The notes under the pieces were generated by a model that searched no databases, was not told where the DNA came from, and was given only the letters and a program-made list of their open reading frames with translations. Position numbers and translations under genes: made by a program. A stretch of DNA of 64,000 nucleotides from Cylindrospermopsis curvispora GIHE-G1 (GTDB taxonomy: Bacteria > Cyanobacteriota > Cyanobacteriia > Cyanobacteriales > Nostocaceae): the NCBI RefSeq assembly GCF_014489415.1, contig NZ_CP060822.1:3271501-3335500 (forward strand), in the 5' to 3' direction. Positions 56,725 to 64,000 of the stretch are shown here, in pieces (the stretch's first letter is position 1; each line of letters opens with the position of its first letter).

Positions 56725-57831
56725 TTAGTGTAAACCACTATCAAGTTTATCTAAAACAAAATGATTTCCACTCTCAAAGTGACCAAAGATTCTTTTGGCA
56801 TCCTGGTCTGACCAAGCGTCTATTTCATGGGTGGAGGGAGGACGGGGATTTCCTTTGAGTGCTTTTAAGTCAAGGGATGATACATTATATTTACCTCCTG
56901 ATTCTAAATTCTTTGCTAACTGGTCTATTCTCTCGTTAATTAATATTAATCTATCCGCTGATATTCCCCTCAGACTATCCTCAAACTTAGGTCCATAACT
57001 TACCTTTTCGCTGGGTGAAGGATGCAATTTCTCCCCATAAATCTCTTTCTTTGTCCTTCCCCACACCAAATCTCCCCAGGGAGATAAATAAACTTCACCT
57101 CCTACCCTCATTAATAGGGTTTCTGGTACTCCAATAACGTCAGTAGTTTTCATTTCATTTGCTAGTCTACGAAAAACTTTAAGATGGTCACGTACGCTGT
57201 CTTCTACTACCATTTTCACTGGTAATCTTGGTATGCGCAACAGGTCTTTGGCTGTTTCAAAGATATAAATTGTCTCATCTGCATAAAATGTGGCTAGGGT
57301 TTGTAAAAATCCCTGCACACTCTTGAATCCCCCAGTTAAGTTAAATATAATCTTATATTGAGATTTTCTATAACCAGGTATGGTTTTTTCAAAAAACTTT
57401 ACTATATCTGATAAGGCAATTTGAAAGGAATCAATATCTTTTGTTTGCAGATCCGTCTGTCGGTTTTTATCAACTATAAAACCTTTTTCTCTTAACCATT
57501 GTTCTACTAAGGTTGCTGTCTGTTCCCCTAACCAGGTGTCAGTACAAAGCAAATAGTGAGTGTCTGCTTTCTTCTCTAACTTACCATTATAAAGTTTAAT
57601 AATGCCATTTAGCTCCGCTGACATCTTACCTGCTAACTCAAGATCAGCAAATGCTAGTTTTTCTTCTACTCTCTTGGCAAGCGATCGCAGTTTCAGGCTA
57701 TCTTCTAGAGGTATGTCTTCAATGTGTTTTGCGTTAGCATGTTTACTGACTAAACCTCTTTCTTCTTGAGCTGCTTGATTGGTCAATAAACTTGTGCCAC
57801 AGGGTGAGAAAACAAATAAAGGATTTTCCAT
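56725..57831 (-). CDS. CARF protein of the APE2256 (TIGR02619) type with RelE-like C-terminus
   Basis: The start was set at ATG 57831 (MENPLFVFSPCGTSLLTN), 368 residues. The N-terminal ~200 residues are a CARF ligand domain: SPCGTSLLTN at the front and IIFNLTGGFKSVQGF near residues 162-176, the second ligand loop. The C-terminal ~100 residues (ISADRLILINERIDQLAKNL, LDLKALKGNPRPPSTHEIDA, KRIFGHFESGNHFVLDKL) follow the RelE/ParE toxin pattern. That would make it a Cami1-like ribosome-dependent mRNA interferase switched on by cyclic oligoadenylate from Cas10. The RelE assignment is by eye. Confidence 0.75.
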   Translation of the reverse strand: MENPLFVFSPCGTSLLTNQAAQEERGLVSKHANAKHIEDIPLEDSLKLRSLAKRVEEKLAFADLELAGKMSAELNGIIKLYNGKLEKKADTHYLLCTDTWLGEQTATLVEQWLREKGFIVDKNRQTDLQTKDIDSFQIALSDIVKFFEKTIPGYRKSQYKIIFNLTGGFKSVQGFLQTLATFYADETIYIFETAKDLLRIPRLPVKMVVEDSVRDHLKVFRRLANEMKTTDVIGVPETLLMRVGGEVYLSPWGDLVWGRTKKEIYGEKLHPSPSEKVSYGPKFEDSLRGISADRLILINERIDQLAKNLESGGKYNVSSLDLKALKGNPRPPSTHEIDAWSDQDAKRIFGHFESGNHFVLDKLDSGLH

Positions 57832-57887
57832 GATCAAGGTTTCTGGTTACAAGGGATAATTTTATAGTTTGAGGGATAGGGGAGGTA

Positions 57888-58006
57888 AGTAGGGAGGTAC
57901 AATTTGTAGGATGGGTTAGCTGTAGGGTAACCCATGGGGGTGTTGGGTTTCATACTTCAACCCAACCTACGTTTATCTTATATTTAATTCGACTCACTCA
58001 CTTAAA
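57888..58006. repeat. Palindromic ~110-bp repeat, copy B
   Basis: It starts AGTAGGGAGGTACAATTTGT. It has the same core as copies A and C, with GGTTAGCTGTAGGGTAACCC replacing the GGTCGAGTAACCAGACCC arm, then CATGGGGGTGTTGGGTTTCA. It fills the gap between the CARF-RelE-like and CARF-HEPN genes. Confidence 0.8.
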
Positions 58007-58014
58007 CAAGTTTG

Positions 58015-59283
58015 TTAAGAAAGGGTATCAGCAATGGTCTTTAACTCAAGTATAATCTGAGCTGCTGTTGTTTCTAAACTTTCTGCTTTTTGAGGACTCT
58101 TGTTCATACCCACATGGGCAATATCATTGCGAATTTGGGTTAACTTACCCCATTCTAGGGAAAACAAATTAAAATCAGGTAGTTTTTCAAATTCATCATC
58201 CCAAGGGGAAATTAATGTTATTTCTTTGCCACGAAGTTTAATTTGTCCATTATTGAGCGCATTCTCTACCTGTTTTCGCTGGTCTTTATTTAGTGGATCC
58301 TGTTCACCCAATCGATATGCTAAAACGGAAACTAGCCATTCCCTTGCTAAAGTCATAGCTTGCACAACTTGATGTCTTTTTATATACCAATCTATTAGTT
58401 GAAATTGTAATCTCAGTCCTTGAGCTAAATTTCCACTATTAGTGGGATTTTCTAGGGCAAATTGTCCATATTCCTGGGTTAATTTTTGGGAAATCAGTCC
58501 AAAAGGTTTAGCTCTTTTATCAAAACTACTCTCTGCTTTTTTGATAATTTCCTCTAATTTTGTGGTTTCTTCTAAAATTTCTACAGGACGCACAAGAGCT
58601 ATAGCCAGAGAAATTTGATTAATGATGTCAGCAGTCTTTTTAAATTCTCCAGCTAGAGGTCGTAGGGTTGGATCATCTCTTTTTTCATTGTTAGAAATGG
58701 CATTTTTTAACAGCTCTGCTAAGGGGGAACCATCACCCACTTTGACAAATCTATCTGCGGCGGCAAGCCAGTCTAATAAGCTGAGCATGGGCAGTAAATC
58801 ATAGGTGGGGGTGTCTGCACCTTGGGCATTAGGGTCAAAGGCTCCATATAACACACCTTCAATTTGTACTTGTTTTACTGTACGTAGGTAGCTAATAGCT
58901 AATAAGGCAATAACTGGAATGGAACGGAAACTATGGGTAAGGTCAAAAATAACGCGATCGCCCTCGTTTAAACAATTAGTAATTTTATCAAAAATTAACC
59001 AACTATCATCCAAAGAATTACTCTCGGGAATATCAAAAACAGGCTCTAATTTAACGGATTTATTAGCTAGTTGTTCTTGTAATCCTTGCCAATTAGATAT
59101 GGTTCCGTTTCTGGGAATTTTAGTGGCTACGGTGGGTGTTAATAATACATACAATGTATCAGGTTGATAAAATTCAACCAGGGCTTCTTGAAAAAATTTA
59201 GTCCTTACTGCTTGACTAGTGGTGGGATGGATATAATTGGTCTCAATGTAATTATTAAAACCAAGAAAGGAAATAATTTTCAT
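58015..59283 (-). CDS. CARF-HEPN ribonuclease (Csx1/Csx2 family)
   Basis: A 422-residue protein. The N-terminal CARF domain has MKIISFLGFNNYIETNYI and a DxTHG-type motif, DLTHSFRS at residues 114-121 (Ser for Gly). YDLLPMLSLLDWLAAADRFV links to a helical HEPN domain, whose catalytic R-x4-H is RNDIAH (residues 385-390). It should bind cyclic oligoadenylate made by Cas10 and degrade RNA in the cytosol. It is flanked by the palindromic repeats B and C rather than packed into the cmr operon. Confidence 0.88.
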   Translation of the reverse strand: MKIISFLGFNNYIETNYIHPTTSQAVRTKFFQEALVEFYQPDTLYVLLTPTVATKIPRNGTISNWQGLQEQLANKSVKLEPVFDIPESNSLDDSWLIFDKITNCLNEGDRVIFDLTHSFRSIPVIALLAISYLRTVKQVQIEGVLYGAFDPNAQGADTPTYDLLPMLSLLDWLAAADRFVKVGDGSPLAELLKNAISNNEKRDDPTLRPLAGEFKKTADIINQISLAIALVRPVEILEETTKLEEIIKKAESSFDKRAKPFGLISQKLTQEYGQFALENPTNSGNLAQGLRLQFQLIDWYIKRHQVVQAMTLAREWLVSVLAYRLGEQDPLNKDQRKQVENALNNGQIKLRGKEITLISPWDDEFEKLPDFNLFSLEWGKLTQIRNDIAHVGMNKSPQKAESLETTAAQIILELKTIADTLS

Positions 59284-59336
59284 GTGTTTGCAAGATTATT
59301 TACTAGTGTTGTGAAATGTTGTTTGATTTACATGTT

Positions 59337-59449
59337 AAGTAGGGAGGCACAATTTGTAGGATGGGTCGAGTAACCAGACCCATGGGGGTGTTGGGTTTCA
59401 TGCTTCAACCCAACCTACGTTGACTTATATTTAATTCCATTTACCCACC
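59337..59449. repeat. Palindromic ~110-bp repeat, copy C
   Basis: It starts AAGTAGGGAGGCACAATTTG. GTAGGATGGGTCGAGTAACC, then CATGGGGGTGTTGGGTTTCA and AACCCAACCTACGTT, make it almost identical to copy A apart from the CATGGGGG insert. It lies between the CARF-HEPN gene and the RAMP gene. Confidence 0.8.
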
Positions 59450-59479
59450 TAATACTGAGGATATTAACGTACTAATAAA

Positions 59480-60985
59480 CTATACAGGCCAAATGCGGGT
59501 AAAGCCTTGGCTCCCTAAAGTACCATTCACTGTTGGGTCAAAACTAGTGATGACACAACTGTTTTCCTTTTCCCTCACCGCATAGAGAGAAGGTCTGTTA
59601 GTGGAACCACACCATTGAGGTTTATTTCTATTACTTGTGGCACACACCCCATGGACTATCTGCTTCCACGTCTCGGTGTCTTTACTCTCCCACACACTGT
59701 CAATACAACCTGGTTCTCCCTTTCTATTTATCGTTATGCTCAGTTGTGTGCCTAAATCCCTAATATCTTCCTGCAATCTACGTAACAGCTGGGATAACTC
59801 CATTTCTCCACTTTCTGTTTGGGTAACAAATTCACTGCCACGAAAAACGTTATTGCGCATTTCATGGGGTGGTCTTCTCCATCCTGGTCCTATCCCCCCT
59901 AATCTCTGGGCCAGTTCTAACAATCTATCTACTAATCCCCTACACTCTTGGTTACATTTAACTCCTATTTGCCAATCCTGATTTACCACCGCGCTCAGTA
60001 TATTACTGTAGTCACTATTATTTCCCCGGTTCCCTGCGCCTATTTCCCTACCCGCAAACATTCTATAACTCACTAGATTCAGTTGCGCTGGTGACCCAAA
60101 TCCACCAAATATATAGGTGGTTAAGTTCTCTGCATCCGGTCTGGAAAATTCCCTTAACGCTAATCGCAAAAACCAACCCCGCAGGGTGGCTCTTAATACC
60201 TGGGGAGACCACCTATACTTCCCTGTTATGTTCATTCTCCGGTTGTGTGCTTGTATCCCCGGTTTTGCCCCCCGCACCCTTAATTGCCAATCACCTTGGC
60301 TTATTCTCTCCACTAATCTCCCAAATCCAGAGTTTTTCCCTCTCCCTATTCCTTCCTCCTCTAAAGTCTCTTTTAATCTATTTTTTAACCATCCCCTTTC
60401 GTCTTGTCTTATTTCCTGTCGGGTATTCACTACTATGCTTAAAAGAGTTGGTTGCAATGAAGGAGGTTCCTTGGGTGAGGCTTGCCATTGCACGCTTAAA
60501 GCCCTTACGTTCTCCCCATATACTTGCCATGATTGCTGGCCATTCAGGGGATAGGGTTCCACATTGTCCAGAGGTACACTCTCAAATCTAATCTCCCTAT
60601 AGCGCCATCCACTTCTATCCTCTTGCACAAGTCTTTGCCAAAATTGCTGTTCCTCACCCCCCATTTGAGACCACACCTTTCTAATTCTGCTCAGTAATGA
60701 CCCCCGCAGGCTAGATCCAGGTATACAAGGATATCCCCCTATTTGTGCAGGCAAAATCATTCCCTCGCTTAGACTTCCTCCCCCTACTTGTATGGGAGTT
60801 AAAATTTGCACCCTGAGAATGGGGTTAGATTTTTGTGGCGTGTATGAATTATTCACATACCAGGCTTGGCGCACCTCCCTATTTTCCGGTGGTCCTTCTA
60901 TTATGTCCGTGGTTTGGGGTGTCCAGCCTTTTTCTTCTTCTGTATCTACTCTGTACCATTTGGGTAATTCTGTTGGTAAGGACAT
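59480..60985 (-). CDS. Two-domain RAMP protein of the Cmr complex (Cmr6-Cmr1-like)
   Basis: A 501-residue RAMP. The N-terminal domain has IPGSSLRGSLLSRIRKVW (residues 88-105) and a Gly-rich loop GIGRGKNSGFGR (212-223), as in Cmr6/Cmr4. The second domain has PQVLRATLRGWFLRLALREF (261-280) and YIFGGFGS (292-299), which resemble the SIRGxLRWWxRA...FGS pattern of Cmr1, then LGGIGPGWRRPPHEM. A fused Cmr6-Cmr1 would explain why neither is seen as a separate gene. It could also be the TIGR03986-type RAMP. It is the last gene of the cmr run, 41 bp after the small-subunit gene. Confidence 0.75.
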   Translation of the reverse strand: MSLPTELPKWYRVDTEEEKGWTPQTTDIIEGPPENREVRQAWYVNNSYTPQKSNPILRVQILTPIQVGGGSLSEGMILPAQIGGYPCIPGSSLRGSLLSRIRKVWSQMGGEEQQFWQRLVQEDRSGWRYREIRFESVPLDNVEPYPLNGQQSWQVYGENVRALSVQWQASPKEPPSLQPTLLSIVVNTRQEIRQDERGWLKNRLKETLEEEGIGRGKNSGFGRLVERISQGDWQLRVRGAKPGIQAHNRRMNITGKYRWSPQVLRATLRGWFLRLALREFSRPDAENLTTYIFGGFGSPAQLNLVSYRMFAGREIGAGNRGNNSDYSNILSAVVNQDWQIGVKCNQECRGLVDRLLELAQRLGGIGPGWRRPPHEMRNNVFRGSEFVTQTESGEMELSQLLRRLQEDIRDLGTQLSITINRKGEPGCIDSVWESKDTETWKQIVHGVCATSNRNKPQWCGSTNRPSLYAVREKENSCVITSFDPTVNGTLGSQGFTRIWPV

Positions 60986-61026
60986 AGTTTTATCTCAGTG
61001 TTTTTTATAGTTAGTTGAATTGATTA

Positions 61027-61467
61027 TTACTTTGCATTACTTTGCAGTGTTTCTTTTAGACGCATTGTCCAAAATTGGATTGTATCTGCTATTTCTAGCA
61101 GCATTTCTGTAACTAATATTTGTTGGTTGAAATTCAGCTGGGCATATCTAGCTTGAAAATCTTCTGTCTTCATATTAGCCCTTATTCCCAATTCAGAACC
61201 CACCACTTGACATAAAGTTACCCTGGCTACCCCCCAGGCAAAATAGCGCCGTTGCTCATCTGTTCCCCCCACACCATCCGGTAATTCACCACCAATTAGT
61301 TTGGGTGACCGAGAAAGGGCCCAAAACCTCTCAACACCCCAACTGGAAACATATTCACCTATACCACTGGCTTTTCCTTGCCATTTTTCTATGGCGCTCA
61401 AATCAGTAGCCCCTTTCCTTAATTCTGCTAACACTTTTTGGTCTAGGTCATAGAATGATGTTGTCAT
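61027..61467 (-). CDS. Probable type III small subunit (Cmr5-like)
   Basis: The start was set at ATG 61467 (MTTSFYDLDQKVLAELRKG), because GGGAG lies 5 nt upstream; a GTG four codons earlier is weaker. 146 residues, all-helical in appearance, no catalytic motif. It lies between the cmr4-like and RAMP genes, the usual place of cmr5. Size and helicity fit the small subunit that lines the target strand, but there is no clear Cmr5 signature, so the call rests mainly on position. Confidence 0.6.
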   Translation of the reverse strand: MTTSFYDLDQKVLAELRKGATDLSAIEKWQGKASGIGEYVSSWGVERFWALSRSPKLIGGELPDGVGGTDEQRRYFAWGVARVTLCQVVGSELGIRANMKTEDFQARYAQLNFNQQILVTEMLLEIADTIQFWTMRLKETLQSNAK

Positions 61468-61488
61468 CTGTACTCCCACCTACGCTGA

Positions 61489-62268
61489 TTAGTTAATATT
61501 GTCGATAATTATGCGCCCGTAGCCAACTCCCCATAGTCCTCCCAGGTGATGTTCTCTATGGAGGAAACTTTCCCATCTTTCTGTTTGTTGTTGGCGACTG
61601 TGCCATGAAACCACAAAACTCGCTCCCGGTGGTATGCCTTCTACGGAAAACAGGTTGTCTACCAAACTACCGTCTTTATCCGCATTTTCCTTCAAGCTAA
61701 CTCGCGGTTGGCGTACCATGCCCATATCTACTAAGGTATTAATAGATTCATTTTTCAGGATTAGTAGTCGCTTCCTATGGGCTTGTAGTTCGGGGGGTAA
61801 GGGCAATTTACTTGGATCTAAGTAAGCGATATTAGATAGCTTTAACCATCGTAAATACACTGTTTTTTTATCTAATTCTGGTTCGGTGACAAGTAAATTG
61901 TCTGGTAAAGGAGGAATTTCTGTCCCCGTGAGATCCGCAAATCTGTTTAACCAGTCAGGAAAGCTTACCCACCAGTTACCATATCCCAATACATGAACAG
62001 GCCACCAAACCGGCCATCCCCATCCCAAGGAAATATTACCTGGTGATACAGCACTTGTATCTCCCCCAAACCATTCTCCTACAAAAGGCTGAAACTCCTT
62101 TTCCTTTTCCGCGTGTTCCCTGAGCGCACCTCGCAAAGAACTACCTGGTATAACTGGTGTTCTATCCGGTAGGCGAAAAATAGGATTGTTATTACCCCGG
62201 TTTTCACTGTCTGCTCCTCCTATGTGGACGGGCTCTCTACATACTATCCAAATGTTTCCTGCTTTCAT
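61489..62268 (-). CDS. cmr4: Cmr4/Csm3-like RAMP backbone subunit
   Basis: A 259-residue RAMP with EPVHIGGADSENRGNNNPIF and TPVIPGSSLRGALREHAEKE, matching the Cmr4/Csm3 front, and a C-terminal Gly-rich HHLGGLWGVGYGRIII. In Cmr4/Csm3 the target-RNA-cleaving Asp lies two residues before the Pro of DxPI; here that position is Asn27 (NNNPI). D20 is nearby but not at the same place. Backbone role is likely, slicing is doubtful. It overlaps cmr3 by 4 bp (ATGA). Confidence 0.8.
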   Translation of the reverse strand: MKAGNIWIVCREPVHIGGADSENRGNNNPIFRLPDRTPVIPGSSLRGALREHAEKEKEFQPFVGEWFGGDTSAVSPGNISLGWGWPVWWPVHVLGYGNWWVSFPDWLNRFADLTGTEIPPLPDNLLVTEPELDKKTVYLRWLKLSNIAYLDPSKLPLPPELQAHRKRLLILKNESINTLVDMGMVRQPRVSLKENADKDGSLVDNLFSVEGIPPGASFVVSWHSRQQQTERWESFLHREHHLGGLWGVGYGRIIIDNIN

Positions 62269-63236
62269 ATTAGATTCTCTTTAAATAACCACAAATGTCC
62301 ATATCCCCACACATGACGATTAAATGGATCCAGGAGGGGACCACTTTTGGTGATGGGGGCTTTATGCCACCGGTAAATGGCTCCTGCTGGTGTGAGCCAC
62401 TCACCGGGGGTTAATTTTCTTTCTGGTGTGAGCTTGTGGGAAACTGTTTTCCAGGTCTGCCAGGGTTCCCCTTGTTGGGCTAGGTAAGCTACGGGTGGAT
62501 GCTGGTCTGGGTAAGGATGGGAGGTTTTAGTTGTTCCATTACTCCACAAAGCACTTGTTAATAATACAGCACCGTCCGCATCTGGTATTTCTGCTCCTAA
62601 AAATTCCCAGCTTTCGGTTTCTAGGTTCTCTAAGGGTACGGTCACAATAGGAGTAGCTCCTGCTCCTAGGGTTCCGTATTTTTGCGGTTCCCCTTTCCCT
62701 ATGACTTTTATCACTATTGACCACTTGCTGGCCATTAAGATAGTTTTTTCAGCGTATAATCCTCCCTCTTCTACTACCTGAAAGTCTTCCCGTCGGTTAT
62801 GACTCAGGGTTAGAGTTTGCCAAGGAAGCGGTTGAACTTCTACCTGGTTTAAAAATCCCTGTTCCCACAACTGACGAAAATCCTGACTTTTGATGAGATA
62901 TTTTCCTCCTAGTTGTTCAATTTCTATGTCTGGGGTTGTCTGGTGATGTAGTTGCCACTTTTCTTGCCAATACATACGATATAAATCTAATACCTTTGTG
63001 TTCTGTCTTGATGGTAGTCTATGGGTATAAACACCTTGTGGAACTGGCAAGTAGAGATTTTTTTCGTGTAACCAAAAAGGTCCCCACATTTGGGTGGTTT
63101 TGGGTAGATTAAGAGCTGCAGCTAGTTGGTTACCATTGGGTGGCCAACGACACCCTACCAGCCCACTGTTTTGCCCTACTGGGGTCAAATTTCCTAGGGT
63201 TATGGTGCCTGTGGGTGTGATACTATACCAAGTCAT
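62265..63236 (-). CDS. cmr3: Cmr3-like crRNA-handle-binding RAMP
   Basis: A 323-residue protein. The N-terminus ITPTGTITLGNLTPVGQNSG, VGCRWPPNGNQLAAAL and the C-terminal NRHVWGYGHLWLF fit the Cmr3 group, which caps the 5' handle of the crRNA and contacts Cas10. Its position directly after cas10, with 4-bp overlaps on both sides, supports this. Sequence similarity in this family is low, so the call is mixed. Confidence 0.8.
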   Translation of the reverse strand: MTWYSITPTGTITLGNLTPVGQNSGLVGCRWPPNGNQLAAALNLPKTTQMWGPFWLHEKNLYLPVPQGVYTHRLPSRQNTKVLDLYRMYWQEKWQLHHQTTPDIEIEQLGGKYLIKSQDFRQLWEQGFLNQVEVQPLPWQTLTLSHNRREDFQVVEEGGLYAEKTILMASKWSIVIKVIGKGEPQKYGTLGAGATPIVTVPLENLETESWEFLGAEIPDADGAVLLTSALWSNGTTKTSHPYPDQHPPVAYLAQQGEPWQTWKTVSHKLTPERKLTPGEWLTPAGAIYRWHKAPITKSGPLLDPFNRHVWGYGHLWLFKENLI

Positions 63237-64000
63237 AAGCCATCCTCCCTAAATCTTCTCATCCAAAGGTCGCGGTTTTGTTCCTGTCTGGCTAAAAACA
63301 CTCGCAGGGCTACCCAATTAGTCCACCATTCCCATTCGCTTAAAAAAGTATCATGTTCAGATTGTGGGCGTACTTGGTTCCAAGAGAGGTTTAAACCTAC
63401 ACTTTGCCATAGGGTTTCTAGGGCGGTTTCTGCCAGGGCTAGATTGGGTTGTTTCATGCGGACAGGTTCCATATATTGCAATAGTTTCTCCCATCTATTT
63501 AGTTGGTTATCTGACTGCACCAAGTTGTTTCCCATCAGTATATCCCACAGGAACCAAGGGCAGATCCACTCTATAATCTGATTACTATTGAACAACACCC
63601 TTACACAAACCCGGTTTCTGCCCTGGGATTTAGCTTTTTTATAGGCTTCATTGAGATGACTATGCCATAATGCCTGGGGTATACGTCTTTGGGCAATGAC
63701 TACTCCTAAACTAAAGGTCATTATTTCACTAGGAACGGGATAAACAGACTCCTGATACTTGACCCAACCCGGTACTGGTGGCTCCAACATAGAAGTGAGG
63801 GCAGTGGTTCTACCAGACCATAAGCGATATAAATCACTGGTCATCTCCACAGCTTGGGGTAAAGGGCCCAAGAGGAGGAAGTCATCTCCTCCAGCGAATA
63901 TAACCTTACCAGGGTACTGTTCTTCTACCAGGGGATACAACAGCTTGTTCCAGTGACTAAAGAGAACAGATAGATCCAGAACATGGGGTAGGTCTAATTG
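63233..64000 (-). CDS. cas10: Cas10/Cmr2 C-terminal part, cut by the window edge
   Basis: The frame is open to the right edge; about 255 residues are visible (LDLPHVLDLSVLFSHWNKLL, then FAGGDDFLLLGP). The GGDD palm motif is intact, so cyclic oligoadenylate synthesis is expected. The remainder is the small C-terminal helical domain (WSGRTTALTSML, EWWTNWVALRVFL). The HD domain, if any, lies beyond the window. It overlaps cmr3 by 4 bp. Confidence 0.92.
   Translation of the reverse strand, partial: QLDLPHVLDLSVLFSHWNKLLYPLVEEQYPGKVIFAGGDDFLLLGPLPQAVEMTSDLYRLWSGRTTALTSMLEPPVPGWVKYQESVYPVPSEIMTFSLGVVIAQRRIPQALWHSHLNEAYKKAKSQGRNRVCVRVLFNSNQIIEWICPWFLWDILMGNNLVQSDNQLNRWEKLLQYMEPVRMKQPNLALAETALETLWQSVGLNLSWNQVRPQSEHDTFLSEWEWWTNWVALRVFLARQEQNRDLWMRRFREDGL

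Overview
The window is chromosomal DNA from a cyanobacterium, most likely a filamentous member of the Nostocales. The support is psbZ next to ribH, a plant-type ferredoxin, a Nostocales-type DHH-CBS-CCA fusion enzyme, a Mo-nitrogenase C-terminal-domain protein, hopanoid genes and many HIP1 octamers (GCGATCGC). The modest GC content and the dense small repeats would fit a reduced-genome genus such as Raphidiopsis/Cylindrospermopsis, but the genus is a guess.

Layout. 1-8 kb: the 3' end of a large FG-GAP/cadherin/DUF4114 surface protein, a Nudix gene, a cupin gene, an ATZ/TRZ-type amidohydrolase gene split by an IS200/IS605-family element, and cobW. 8-23 kb: small conserved cyanobacterial genes, an HTH/GrpE-like protein, petF, two SpoIID-domain genes around a divergent hpnB/shc hopanoid pair, a Wzc-like polysaccharide export kinase, and a nikMN-nikQ-nikO nickel/cobalt ECF transporter. 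23-27 kb: a compact probable iron-uptake cluster (two-domain multicopper oxidase, helix-hairpin-helix lipoprotein, ferritin-like protein, FTR1 permease). 27-40 kb: core housekeeping (mobA, CCA-adding fusion enzyme, psbZ, ribH, tRNA-Gly, proA, gcvP, a DnaJ/pentapeptide protein, an epimerase, trmFO, tRNA-Arg, a LivG/NatA-like ABC ATPase). 40.6-42 kb: a decayed IS607-type element. 42-51 kb: an M16 peptidase pair, cell-wall and membrane genes, a CobE-like gene, a Mo-nitro_C protein, a creatininase-family enzyme, an ACT-domain malic enzyme, miaE and an SDR.

51.8-64 kb is a defence island. It carries an AbiEii-like nucleotidyltransferase, a stand-alone beta-class DNA methyltransferase, a 5-repeat CRISPR array, a decayed GDSL autotransporter gene, and a type III-B (Cmr) CRISPR operon read leftward: cas10 (GGDD palm, cut by the right edge), cmr3, a cmr4-like RAMP, a small-subunit candidate, and a two-domain RAMP that looks like a Cmr6-Cmr1 fusion. 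Further left are two cyclic-oligoadenylate-responsive genes: a CARF-HEPN (Csx1-like) RNase and a CARF protein whose C-terminus resembles RelE (Cami1-like). No cas1, cas2 or cas6 is visible. Three near-identical ~110-bp palindromic repeats sit at the borders of the two CARF genes, and a 72-bp segment beside the CRISPR array is duplicated 1.7 kb away next to a truncated CRISPR repeat.

The working picture for the island is: the Cmr complex binds target RNA, Cas10 makes cyclic oligoadenylate, and two different CARF nucleases respond. The Cmr4-like backbone has Asn where the target-cleaving Asp is expected, so signalling rather than target slicing may be the main output. Mobile-element decay is a theme of the whole window: one element whose precise loss would restore a 468-codon gene, one IS607-type fossil, one tiny TnpB remnant, and several families of short dispersed repeats.
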